From Symsagittifera roscoffensis (taxonomy: Eukaryota > Xenacoelomorpha > Acoela > Convolutidae): a stretch of DNA of 60,000 nucleotides. The stretch spans positions 3,350,001 through 3,410,000 of the forward strand of contig NC_087068.1 in the NCBI RefSeq assembly GCF_963678635.1. The letters are read 5' to 3'. Each line of letters starts with the position of its first letter. Within the stretch, counting starts at the first letter, position 1. Shown here piece by piece: positions 46,620 to 57,776 of the stretch. Below the pieces are notes generated by a model. That model searched no databases and had not been told where the DNA came from. It saw nothing but the letters and a program-made list of their open reading frames with translations. A program made the translations under genes and the position numbers.

Positions 46620-47180
46620 ATATACTGAAAAATCTCCTTAATGTTATCACTGTTAATTGGACTGATTCAATGTCACTGAACCAAGTTTTGCGCATTTTGG
46701 TTTTTCCGCGGACCGTTTTTAAAATTGCTTACGGTCAAAATTTGTTTTTGGTTCGCTCCAGCTGCATTTTGTGAACGGAAGCAAAGCCTGGGTATCAAGT
46801 CTCAATGGGCCTATAATTGAGCTTGACAATTTATTTCTATTTTTATTATCACGATTTTAGGATTTACATTGGCAGTTATATATCTTTCCTTTGATGTATG
46901 TTAGCTGTTGACCACACTCCATATTTGAAACTTTAAAAATTGTCATAATGTCAAAAAAGTTTTAAAATCTAATGAACTTAAAGGTGTCTATTTTTGGTGT
47001 CTATGAAGTTTACCAATTGATACGAAAACTAGAAACCAAATTTCTTTTTTGTTAGATTTAAACTCTTAATACAGGAAATCCATTCGTCTAGTATAAAAAG
47101 TAACGTATAAAAATGATGGCAAAAATTTTGATGCTTTATTGCACAAGTTATTTGAAAACTGCATGAAAAACAAAGATTTT
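46620..47180. other. Downstream of the unidentified gene, nothing seen
   Basis: AT-rich, presumably 3' untranslated and intergenic DNA. No clear domain in the short frames. Confidence 0.35.
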
Positions 47181-47182
47181 TA

Positions 47183-47470
47183 GAATCTTGTTACCTATCC
47201 CCCTCCCCTTTCGACCTTGTTAACTATCCCCCCCTGTGCATATATTCTTTTGACAACTATTCTGTGTAAAATAAGCATTTCAAAATTGTCAAAATTTTGT
47301 TGGGTTTTCATTTTTGCGCGTTCGTATTTATATTACTCACTATTTATATAATACCTACATAAAAATTTTTAAATAATTATATTTTCTGAAAATTGTTTTA
47401 AGCTATTGAAAATATGGCAGCCAATGTTGAATTTCTCAGAATCGAAATAGGGGGATAGTTAACAAGATCC
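47183..47470. mobile_element. Small foldback element with TTGTTAACTATCCCCC ends
   Basis: ATCTTGTTAACTATCCCCC read inward from the right end (complement of 47451-47469) matches AATCTTGTTACCTATCCCCC at the left (47184-47203). A second left copy, CTTGTTAACTATCCCCCC, follows at about 47215. No coding content and no clear target duplication. Confidence 0.55.
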
Positions 47471-47479
47471 GATTTTCAA

Positions 47480-48110
47480 ATTACTGATTTTCATCATTTT
47501 CATGCTACGGTGCTCACTTCTTTGTAATCTTCCTCCATATCGAGTATCAAAAATTTACAAGAGAAATTATTTAAAGTGTCACAAAAAGAAACCGAAAAAA
47601 AAACATACTTTAAGTATTTTCAAAAAATTAAATCTTAAAATTTTACCTAATAATTTCAAAGCTACAGACATATTTTCACCGGCAAAGGATCATTTGATAC
47701 TCCAAATGTTTGTGCGTGCTGCTTCCGAGACTGTTTTTATAGATAACATTTTTAACATTACTAAACTTATGTGTAGGTAGGTTTATTTATAGTATGTATA
47801 CGTACCTTATTTTTCAGCATTATCCTTGTTTGTTTTTCCCATTCTCTGCAACGCTGTTTGTCCGCATTGTATTAAATAATCTAAATTTTTCGAAGTTTTG
47901 CATCCAAAATTTTTTCTCTTGAAGGTAATCCTGGATGGAATACAATAATCAAGAAGATCTAATTTTAATACATGACAGCCAAATCGCGACTTAATTTCAA
48001 CTAGGTCGAAAACATGTGACAAAGACCCTGGATAAAACTAGAGCCACGAAAAGTTTGTTTGTCTTGGATTTACAACGCATTTGAAACGACCTGATTATAG
48101 ATAGCTTACA
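47480..48110. other. No confirmed gene
   Basis: Frames at 47502-47780 (+) and 47807-48022 (-) are Lys-rich and unassigned. GTGACAAAGACC at about 48016 is shared with the repeats at 54787 and 56277. Confidence 0.3.
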
Positions 48111-48115
48111 AAAAC

Positions 48116-48360
48116 AAAACAAGACTGCTCGTATCGGGGCAAAACCTTGAATGTTCCAACTGCCTTTTAAGGTCTATGGAGCAGTAATAACATGAAAAAC
48201 CAAATGTAATCAAATGAAATGCAAAAAAAAATTAATTTGAGTTTTTTTTGTGAAAATTATCCCTCCACACACCATATAAAAAGATTCCTTGAGTCAATTT
48301 AGAATGATTTCTCAGACGGATTAAATCTCCAACAATACTTTTTGAATGATATGAATATGC
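48116..48360. repeat. Third copy of the dispersed repeat of 33.5 kb
   Basis: AACAAGACTGCTCGTAT..GGGGC, ACTGCCTTTTAAGGTCTATGG, AGCAGTAATAACA and AATGATTTCTCAGACGGATT match 33478-33750 in the same order and orientation. Confidence 0.75.
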
Positions 48361-48649
48361 GGATAATTTTGGCACAACCTTGTATATTCTCTCATCATTC
48401 TCTATAAAAAACGCCTTAAATCCTTTATAATCGATGATAATGGACTATATTGACATGAAAAATATTGGAATTTTCCTCAATTTATAACGTTCAGACAATC
48501 ATTGTGTAATTTTACTGTAGTGTAAATTGAATAATAAATTAATTTAGTTATCATGAACTCTCGCATGATCGTTTATGAAGTTCGTTGCGGGTTTTGTTGA
48601 ACAATTGGTACACACTCTACATAAGCTGAGTTACAATAATTGTATCCGT

Positions 48650-48910
48650 GAGGCGACAATTCTTAAATGGTGACAATTTGTAACAGACGACAGTTCATAA
48701 CAGTAGATTGAGCGGGGAGAACTGATTCACGCGCAATATTCCTCTCATGCCGGATGTTAGTGCTTCAAGCGTATTCTACCTGCCAATGCCTTGTTACGAA
48801 TTGCCGCTTGTTACGAATTGTCGCCTTTTACGAACTGTCGCTTGCTACGAATTGTTGCTTGTTACGAATTGTCGCCTGTTACAAGTTGTCGTCTGTTACG
48901 AGTTTTCGCC
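48650..48910. mobile_element. Small MULE-like element with 17-bp subrepeats
   Basis: The right part (48788-48910) has about eight copies of a 17-bp unit TTGTTACGAATTGTCGC. The left part (48650-48705) holds inverted copies (GGCGACAATTCTTAAATGG, GGTGACAATTTGTAACAGACG). Both ends start with GGCGA when read inward. The plan, inverted ends made of short tandem repeats, is that of the MULE at 28826-31006. No target duplication is clear, so the class is a guess. Confidence 0.5.
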
Positions 48911-48919
48911 CTACCAATT

Positions 48920-50770
48920 GTTGTAGATTATATCAAATATACTTTTCTGAGCATTTCTGTAAGTAGTTCAAAGGTTAATTGATACTGCATAATGCAAAAA
49001 CAAAAATGCATTACTGTTTGCTCAAACTGGGTACCATTGAGGTGTAAAGTTTCAGTTTTGTTTAATTAGAATTTAAACAGTATAATAAGCGTGGCACAAG
49101 TTGAGCCCATATTCAAATGCAAAAAAAAGCTTTTGAGTTTCGGTTAATTTCCGTTCGAGCTGGCTTTGTTTTCTTTAGGTTTTCTTGAAGATGAAATTTG
49201 ATTAAAGACATTTGGAGATTTGTTGTTGAGAAAATTGATTTGGATTAATTTTTGATTCAATGAAAAATGATCAAGCTCCCAATTTTGATAAATTTTTTTT
49301 ACAAATTGTTTAAGAAAAGTAGTTTTTTCTTGGATACCCAATTTGCCTCCAAATCTAGTTTTTTGTACTCCTATTTAAACACTTTGAGGTGACTGTAGTT
49401 TCAAGCACGTATAGTTCTATAGAAGAGATAAACTTGTGACTAATCCTGATCACACCTGTTTAGTTTCGCAATTACAATTGAAAATACGATTGTTTTGAAA
49501 ACTTGACACTAATGATCTGTTGCAGATTCCATTAGAAACACAATTTCTGGTGCAGTACCAATTCTCTCGGTTGAGAAAAAACACCCTACAACCACTAGTG
49601 TTTAAGAGTGAACCAAATTCAAGTCAATTAAAATTTCAATTTGTCAATTATTTTGAAGTTAAAATAGACTTAAAATTTGTTCGTTGAAATACAATTAAAT
49701 GTGAGTACTCTTAGGTTGATCTCACTAGGGAAAGACGCTCACTGAAATGCGATTCAAATTTTTCAGTTTAACCAATAAATTAGGATTTTGCATACTCGTA
49801 GTTTTTAAAGGGTAACAAAAGAACCATAAAGAAATAATATTTTTATGTTTATGATTTTAAGCTCAAGTAACTTTCTTGTTGAAAATACCTCGAATTCTGA
49901 GACAGTTTTATTTGTGTCCAGAAAGAACGGATTCTAGGATTCTGAAGTTTCGCGGAAAACACAGTCCTATTTTAGCCCCGGGTTAATTTCATGTTAGAGT
50001 ATAAAATTAGACCGTTATTTTTCTTATTTGCTTAAGTGGTGCTCTAAGGGTTGGATAATTCTCCCTGAAACAAAATAACTGACAACTCAAAACTTCGAAA
50101 AAGCTACCAAGTCAAACTTCAAAATACAAGCTAATTTCCTGAGGGCTTTACGAGAAATAAATAGACGGTCAGCTGTTTTTAAAGAGGAATGCTTGAGTGA
50201 GTTTATGTACATTATTAGGACTGGAAATTGGTTTTTGTTTTAGATTTAAGCAACAAAAACAGATATTAAATACTGAATCTGACACGAAACAAACAAACGC
50301 AAAATTGCCCTTAAAAGTCAAGATTTTTGGGTCCAAAGTTCTCAACAATTGTATGTTTTCTTCGCCAATTATAGAATTATGGTACTAAGAAAGCCGGAGT
50401 TTCTTTTCATGTTGACTGCAACCTCTTCTAGAGCGGAAAGAGCAGTTTTAGAAAATAACTTCAATGCAAGTAGTCTCCTACACACTGCTGTTTGTTTTGG
50501 AAAGATTTACCTGGTTTAATTTATCATTATTAGCTAATTGCCTCCCCAAAAAGCACATTTGCAGAAGAAAAATCTGCAATTAATTAGTTTTGAGGCAGTG
50601 ATTCATTAAAAATGTAAATAAAAAAATTGTTCAAAAATTAATTTTTTCAATCCTTTTATTTTGTGACATTAGTTAACATTTCAAATGAAAACTAATTTTT
50701 TGTTATTATAATCCAAACACAATCAACTGTTTGCGATTAATATTTAATAAGTTATGATTGTTAATCTAAG
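48920..50770. other. No gene seen
   Basis: AT-rich with short frames only (50197-50388, 49144-49341), none convincing. Confidence 0.35.
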
Positions 50771-50779
50771 TGAAGTTAA

Positions 50780-50987
50780 ATGAAAGTTATTAAAATTTTT
50801 TTTTCTAGTTTATCGTTTCTTTTCCTGAGACTTGTTTTAATTTCCCTCTTCGTTGATGAGATTATTCACGTGACCTCCCAATATGCCAATAAGGGGGAGG
50901 AGCAAAGTTGTTGTTGTGGACGTGCCATGTACAGGGTAACCTTCCAGGGTTTCTGGAAACCAGAGCCGGGTAGTCGACTCGACCCAG
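50780..50987 (+). CDS. First exon with signal peptide and spondin_N-like start
   Basis: ATG at 50780 begins MKVIKIFFSSLSFLFLRLVL, a hydrophobic signal-peptide-like leader to about residue 26, so the product would be secreted or membrane-inserted. Then follow HVTSQYANKGEEQSCCCGRA and MYRVTFQGFWKPE. The pattern Cys..x-x-Y-R-V-T-F-x-G-x-W is the opening of the spondin N-terminal domain found in F-spondin and related matrix proteins. A possible donor, CCCAG|GTTTGT (GT 50988-50989), ends the exon; otherwise the frame stops at 51002-51004. The remaining domain (about 150 residues) is not found downstream in the window, so this is either a first exon of a gene with a long intron or an isolated fragment. 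Confidence 0.42.
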
Positions 50988-51089
50988 GTTTGTACATAGC
51001 TTGACTAATCACATTGAAGTCTAAAAAGTGTATGTTGACATTTTTTACTTGCTATTTTCCCTATTTCTTCTTTTTACGACAAAACCCGT

Positions 51090-51860
51090 GTCGAGGTTTG
51101 CAATTTATGTTTCGACCGACGAACACATGTCAGAGTTCGACTGTAGATCTATAGTCGAGAAGGCACTATAGTCAAACTCAAAGTCGAAACAAACATATTC
51201 GAACTTTTCGTCGAACACATTAAGTTTTTTTTCAGTCGAAACTTTTTCCCTCGGTCGAACAAACGAAATGATTTTTCTTGGTCAAAACGCTTATCGGTCA
51301 AAAAAAACCTTTGTTGAACTTAGACGAAAAGTTTTTTTCTCGGTCGAACCCGGACGAAGCGTTTTTCTCGGTCGAACTTGGTCCAAATGTTTTTGCTCGG
51401 TCGAGTTTCGTCGAAATGTTTTTCCTCGGTCCAACACAGTCAAAGCATAGACAGATTGAATCGAGTCGGTCTAAATATATCGAGCCTGGGTCAAGACGGT
51501 CAAAACTCTTGTAAATATATCCTATCTTGTAAATTTATCCTATCTTGTAAATATATCCTATCGCCCGGGTCTAACTGGCGGAAATATGATCAGACCGAAG
51601 TCGGTCGACCAGCGAATTTTTACAGGCCAAAAATACGCTCCCGATATTTATCAGATTTTCAAAGCATCATATTGAACTTCAGTCTGATGGTCAAAATAGG
51701 GTCGATACACGGGTCGAACTAGGGTCAAACTTTGGTTGCAACAGGGCCAAATAAAGGCGATATCAGTATCAAATTAGAGTCAAATCACGGTCAAAGTAGA
51801 GTCAAAGAAGATTCGAATCAGGGTCGAACTAGAGTCGAATTAGAATCAAAAACCGGCATA
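51090..51860. repeat. GTCGAA-based minisatellite block
   Basis: From 51240 to 51450 a unit of about 30-33 bp recurs (CTCGGTCGAACTTGG followed by GTTTTTC). From 51700 to 51850 a shorter unit of about 12-15 bp recurs (AGGGTCGAACTAG, AGAGTCAAAT). Both share GTCGAA. Frames translated across it simply repeat RSNPDEAFF-like text. Confidence 0.75.
51509..51562. repeat. 18-bp tandem repeat, three copies
   Basis: CTTGTAAATATATCCTAT is repeated three times, the middle copy with one A to T change. Confidence 0.9.
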
Positions 51861-51869
51861 TAATTAAAA

Positions 51870-52330
51870 ACGTTCTTGAAATTGCCATAAAAACTGATTT
51901 GAAGCTGCACTCAAGTGGCGGTAGCTTGCGAAAAGATCCGGATTTTTAGCTCGAAGCAAATTTCTTCACCTCACTGATAGCTACCTGAAAGCTATCACGA
52001 GAAAAACTGAATACAAACCAAAAACTATACAAAACACCTACATACATTTAAAAAGTTCTAAAGCACACAGAAAGGCAACGTAAAAATTTATTTATAGTAA
52101 TCATTCAATAAGTAATAAAAACTATAATAACCATGAAACTCTAGATAAAAAAGGTTTGTATTTAAAAAATTTTTGTTTTGTTTTCGCAATCTTGTTTTCT
52201 TGAGTCGGAGTTATTTATCCTGAAACGAGTCGTCTTAAGTTTCGTAGCGACTGAAATTTTATTTTCGTACCAGTAGCTGCTTACTTGAATTTTAATATCA
52301 TCTGCTATGATGCTATGTTTTGAAACAGAA
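51870..52330. other. No gene seen
   Basis: AT-rich spacer between the minisatellite and the first CCCGGG-ended element. Confidence 0.35.
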
Positions 52331-52334
52331 ACTA

Positions 52335-53412
52335 CCCGGGTTGACAAAAAATGCTTATCATACTATTTCATAGACCAAAAAAATACTATGAAAATAGCAT
52401 GATAAGCTTTTTTCCATTCTATGAAATATTATGATAGGCATTTTTTCCATACCATGAAATTGTATGACAAGCATTTTTCCATAAATGAAAATACCAAAAA
52501 ATATGTGTTTTGAAATTTTGTGTTTCATTCGAAACACTAACCCTGGACTTTTTGTCATAAGAAAACCCAGAGTGTAACTGGCAGTTACCACGCAGATAAA
52601 CTAAATTTGGTGATTTTACCCTCCTAACACCTACGTTAATTTTTTCATTTTCATATGGAAGTATATTCCAAAAATGTAACTTTTTGTATATGGCTAGCTA
52701 ATTTTTGGTTTGAAAATTTTGGTAGTTGAGAAAGAAAGGCCTGTTTTTTTTAAAATATTTTTAATCCTAGCAAATAAAATAAAAAATTAATAATCGGGTT
52801 TACAAAAAAAAACAATTTTTTGTGATTTTTGGATTTTTTGGGTCAAAAACTTATCCTGGACTACGTTATAAACACAAAAAGTCACAATTTGCATGCAAAT
52901 TTTTTTCGCAAAAGTTTATATTTGAGCGCAAAAGCAAGTTAGCAAACAAAAAAGGGATTAAAAACTTCTCACCTCTAATTTTTGTTTTTGCTTATGAAAA
53001 AATGCATATACAATTTTCATATATGAAAATTATATGATTAGCAGTTTTTTGACCAAAATGAAAATCATGTTTTTGAGAGTCAAAATGCATTCTTTCAAAA
53101 CTATTTTTCTTAAAACTCATGGAAATTCATCCAGAAACATCGTTGTTAAATTAATTTTGAATATTTTATTTTTTCTATAGCAAAATGCCTGTCATACAAT
53201 TTTCATAAAGAAAATATTATGATAAGCATTTTTTGACCAAAACTAAAATCATGTTTTTATTGAGCAGAAAGATTCAAAAGACGGAAGTAGAACAGACGTA
53301 TTTCTCTAAAACGTTTAATACAGTTTTTAAATTTTGTATGAAAATTGTATGATAAACATTTTCTTCATAGTCGCCATATATAATTTTTTTTTCTTATTGA
53401 CGTCAACCCGGG
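52335..53412. mobile_element. TA-flanked non-autonomous element, CCCGGGTTGAC ends, copy A
   Basis: Left end CCCGGGTTGAC and right end GTCAACCCGGG are exact inverted repeats, flanked by TA (52333-52334; 53413-53414). Both ends carry several copies of a TATGATAAGCATTTTTTCCAT-type subrepeat. The interior is AT-rich and non-coding, with AACCCAGAGTGTAACTGGCA and TCCTGGACTACGTTATAAAC as family markers. Length 1078 bp. Confidence 0.8.
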
Positions 53413-53419
53413 TAAACTT

Positions 53420-54480
53420 GACGATCGTTTCTGAAAAATTTATAGAAGACCATGTCTCGGCAAATTATCATTTTGCCTCGACCTCGGTTTGATTACAAAA
53501 AACTGTCTATAAATGCCGTTTTTGGAAACTTTACGGGCGTTTTTGACCAAGCAGTGGCATTTTTTTGCTCGCTCCCCCTGTCAAATTTTTATTTTCTCCA
53601 GGAGCACTTTTAGAGAAATTTCAAAGCCGGTCCGATATTGTACCAGCAGAAGAAAGAACCCTTTGGAAGGCGAGAGGGTTGAAATCAGCGAGGTGTGTGG
53701 GGGTTGGAGGGGGGGTATATACAGAAGACACATTACACAAGACTTCTTTGAACATCGGACTTAATTGCGTTTTATAACGGCTGGTTCAAACTAAAGACAT
53801 CATTAAATATCAAAATGTTCTAGACTTAAAAGAGCAAAAACTACTTATTGACAATTAATTAGACTAGCCTGATAACTCCAAAAGCAGCTCTAATTTGCAT
53901 GTTCACCGACTCTGTAGGTATTTTCTTCTAATCAAAACCCATTTTGGGGTTTCGCTGCAAGAGGTATCAGGAGTCCTGGACATGTCAATCAAGACCTAGA
54001 CCAAATACGCCGTAGGTAATTGGTAAAGAACACCAGAGTGTAAATGAGATCAACAGCCAAACAATGTTTGTTTATGCTGACGTTAATTTGGCGTACCTAT
54101 TTTAAATGTTCAGTGAAAAAGCTACAATGGTTGTAGAAATATCTAAAATGATTTTGTGAATTAAGCAACCATAAACATGTTCTATTGAATTAAAATGGAA
54201 AAAAAGCGAATTGAACACTGAACACTATCTTTTTTCTCCTAGACTGATTTAAACGATCCGTACAAAACTTTTTTAAGATTTTGTCACTTTTAGATAAGGT
54301 TAGGTTTAGATAAAAAGCAATGGTGACCTCTATGGCTCAGAATTGTACCAAAGTTAATATGCTGCAACTTGTTTTCACAAATCAACACCCTACCCAAACC
54401 ACATAAACACTCTACCCAAAACACAAAAAAAAACATTCTACCCAAAAAATGGAACAATCTCGACTCGATTTGTTTTTTTT
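53420..54480. other. Spacer; slightly G+C-rich stretch at 53510-53760, no assigned gene
   Basis: The open frame at 53513-53764 (+) is less AT-rich but shows no domain. A GGTTGGAGGGGGGGTATATA run lies at 53702. The rest is AT-rich. Confidence 0.3.
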
Positions 54481-54498
54481 TGTAGCAGGTTACTAGTC

Positions 54499-54545
54499 GA
54501 ACGATATAACATAGAGGTTATTTGAACCTCTATGTTATATCGTTC
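54499..54545. repeat. Perfect 47-nt hairpin, copy 1
   Basis: Two 21-nt arms (54499-54519 and 54525-54545) are exact complements around the loop ATTTG. Confidence 0.95.
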
Positions 54546-55667
54546 AAAATTTTTTTTTGTTGATTGCTGGTATATCGATATCAATATATGCTAAAAACTT
54601 CTTGAAATACATTTCCATACAATTCCATGCGTACAAAAAATTGTACACCAAATCGTTATGTTAATCATTTTTTCCATATTTGAAAGTTGTATGATAAATA
54701 CTTTTCCATAAACCAAAACGTTGTTTTTTTTCTAAATTCAACTTCTAAAAAATAAATTTTGGGTTGTTTTTGTAACCGAACACAAGTGACAAAGACCTTG
54801 TTTTGCTCAAAAAACCAAAAGTTGGGCGGTCTTGCGTTTCTAATGCATAGAAAGCGACCTGAACTGTTCTACAGCTGTCTTGCATATTATATAAAGAGAG
54901 TAACAAAATTTTTAAACTTTGGCAAAACTTTCTAACGATGATTCTTTTTGAAATTTGATTTTTTTATTTATCGGAGATTAATCCAGGCATGCAAAAACAT
55001 GCCATACAAAAAAAACAGGAGTTTGCAACGTTTTTGAAAAATATATATATTAAACGAGAAGGAAAAAAGTCCACTATTAGTGTATCCAGGACTACGTTAT
55101 ATACACAGAAAATTAAATTTTGCATTCAAAAACATTTTTTTTGGAAAATGCTTGTTTGAGCATAAAGTTCGATTTGTTAAGAAAAAAACAAAAAAAAATT
55201 TTCTGGGGCAATTTGAAAATTAGTAAAAAAATGTTTGTTTCGCCATCAAAAAAACGCTAGTCATACAATTTCCATTTATGGAAATTGTTAAATAAGCCTT
55301 TTTTGAAAAATAAAAACAAAAACCTCGGTGTTTTCATCACCAGACTGTTTTATTAGAATCAAACAGCTGCTGAAATTAGCTTATATCTTTTTTCAACAAT
55401 TTTTTGAAATTGACAAGCTTTTTTCCATACACTTAATGTATGGTGGAATTGTATGATAAGCATTTTCAGTATATGGAGGTGAACCCAGGTTGATTGTAAT
55501 TCATATGGGTACCATCATTTTGAATTGATTGAGATTCAACCAGCTGATCTTCAGAACAAACATTTAGACAAGTAACGTTATAGATTAACTGAAGTATAAG
55601 AATGCTAAATCAGATAATTTTGATAAGTTCATTTGGTCTGAGTACAAATTGTTGCAGGTTACTAGTC

Positions 55668-55714
55668 GAACGATATAACATAGAGGTTATTTGAACCTCT
55701 ATGTTATATCGTTC
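55668..55714. repeat. Perfect 47-nt hairpin, copy 2
   Basis: Identical in sequence to the hairpin at 54499, lying in the deleted unit of the triplication. Confidence 0.95.
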
Positions 55715-55988
55715 AAAATTTTTTTTTGTTGATTGCTGGTATATCGATATCAATATATGCTAAAAACTTCTTGAAATACATTTCCATACAATTCCATGCG
55801 TACAAAAAATTGTACACCAAATCATATGGGTACCATCATTTTGAATTGATTGAGATTCAACTAGCTGATCTTCAGAACAAACATTTAGACAAGTAACGTT
55901 ATAGATTAACTGAAGTATAAGAATGCTAAATCAGATAATTTTGATAAGTTCATTTGGTCTGAGTACAAATTGTAGCAGGTTACTAGTC

Positions 55989-56035
55989 GAACGATATAAC
56001 ATAGAGGTTATTTGAACCTCTATGTTATATCGTTC
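55989..56035. repeat. Perfect 47-nt hairpin, copy 3
   Basis: Identical in sequence to the other two, lying at the start of the third unit. Confidence 0.95.
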
Positions 56036-57424
56036 AAAATTTTTTTTTGTTGATTGCTGGTATATCGATATCAATATATGCTAAAAACTTCTTGAAATAC
56101 ATTTCCATACAATTCCATGCGTACAAAAAATTGTACACCAAATCGTTATGTTAATCATTTTTTCCATATTTGAAAGTTGTATGATAAATACTTTTCCATA
56201 AACCAAAACGTTGTTTTTTTTTCTAAATTCAACTTCTAAAAAATAAATTTTGGGTTGTTTTTGTAACCGAACACAAGTGACAAAGACCTTGTTTTGCTCA
56301 AAAAACCAAAAGTTGGGCGGTCTTGCGTTTCTAATGCATAGAAAGCGACCTGAACTGTTCTACAGCTGTCTTGCATATTATATAAAGAGAGTAACAAAAT
56401 TTTTAAACTTTGGCAAAACTTTCTAACGATGATTCTTTTTGAAATTTGATTTTTTTATTTATCGGAGATTAATCCAGGCATGCAAAAACATGCCATACAA
56501 AAAAAACAGGAGTTTGCAACGTTTTTGAAAAATATATATATTAAACGAGAAGGAAAAAAGTCCACTATTAGTGTATCCAGGACTACGTTATATACACAGA
56601 AAAGTAAATTTTGCATTCAAAAACATTTTTTTTGGAAAATGCTTGTTTGAGCATAAAGTTCGATTTGTTAAGAAAAAAACAAAAAAAAAATTTTCTGGGG
56701 CAATTTGAAAATTAGTAAAAAAATGTTTGTTTCGCCATCAAAAAACGCTAGTCATACAATTTCCATTTATGGAAATTGTTAAATAAGCCTTTTTTTGAAA
56801 AATAAAAACAAAAACCTCGGTGTTTTCATCACCAGACTGTTTTATTAGAATCAAACAGCTGCTGAAATTAGCTTATATCTTTTTTCAACAATTTTTTGAA
56901 ATTGACAAGCTTTTTTCCATACACTTAATGTATGGTGGAATTGTATGATAAGCATTTTCAGTATATGGAGGTGAACCCAGGTTGATTGTAATTCATATGG
57001 GTACCATCATTTTGAATTGATTGAGATTCAACTAGCTGATCTTCAGAACAAACATTTAGACAAGTAACGTTATAGATTAACTGAAGTATAAGAATGCTAA
57101 ATCAGATAATTTTGATAAGTTCATTTGGTTTGAGTACAAATTGTTATCCAACAATCAAATTCCTTCAAAAAGCTACAGTAGTTTTGAAGCTTGTTCTGTT
57201 TTCAGAACATTTGTGGCCAAACTCGTGCTTTACATAAAGAGTCATATTTGATTTAAAGACGCGAATTAAGTAGCGTTTTAAAGATGTTTTTTTTTCTCAA
57301 ATTAAAATGATGATCAAAACTAGATCAAAATTGTTTAAATGTACATAAAAATCCTAAATATGCAAGTCAAAAAATTTACTTTAAAAAACCGTTTTATTTT
57401 TAATGTAATTACTTTCTTGCGAAT

Positions 57425-57690
57425 AATTTCAAAAACAGAGCGGATTTAGCGGGGCGGACGACGCCTCTCCTCAGATATTCGACCTCTTCACCAAGCAAAG
57501 GGTCACCCGTTGGTATATTTGCTTGACATCTATTTTTGGTTGAAAAACCCTTCAACTTTTTAAAGGCTCCTACGCTGCCAATACATTCTAATTTTTTAAG
57601 GGTGCGCGAGCAAAAAACAGCAATTTTTTGGTCAAAACCTTCCCAAAAGTGCCCAAAAACGGGCAATTTTTTTGTAATTTAGGAGAAAAA
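57425..57690. mobile_element. Decayed copy of the hAT-type MITE family
   Basis: GAGCGGATTTAGCGGGGCGG, ATTCGACCnCTTnACC, AAAGGGTCnCCCnTTGGTA and a GGTGCGCGAGC..AAAACAGCAATTTTTT stretch match the left two thirds of 23065-23502. The right end is missing. Confidence 0.7.
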
Positions 57691-57776
57691 TCAATTTTAC
57701 AAATATAACAGTAGGGTTGCACTTTTTCATCGTTTCCATTTTAAAGTTTCAATATTTCTTCTGGTCTTTCAAAAAT

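Larger units (their letters stand above)
54485..57145. repeat. Local triplication: two ~1170-bp units around a 321-bp deleted unit
   Basis: GCAGGTTACTAGTCGAACGA starts units at 54485, 55654 and 55975. Units 1 and 3 (about 1169 bp each) are nearly identical, differing mainly in A/T-run lengths. Unit 2 is 321 bp and lacks about 848 bp between ACACCAAATC and ATATGGGTACC. Units 1 and 3 contain a diverged copy of the CCCGGG-ended element family (right end AACCCAGGTTGAT near 55486 and 56978). The near-identity means recent duplication or an assembly artefact. Confidence 0.88.

Noticed and set aside
47807-48022. 71-codon minus-strand frame ending near an AAG|GTACGT donor
   Set aside because: Its 5' part is shared with the dispersed repeat at 54.8 and 56.3 kb, so a gene is unlikely.
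48788-48910. Regular 17-bp repeats that might suggest a CRISPR array
   Set aside because: Units are contiguous with no unique spacers, and the genome is eukaryotic.
53513-53777. Two overlapping 70-83-codon frames in a slightly G+C-rich patch
   Set aside because: No domain, splice signals or start context; two frames are open at once, typical of chance.
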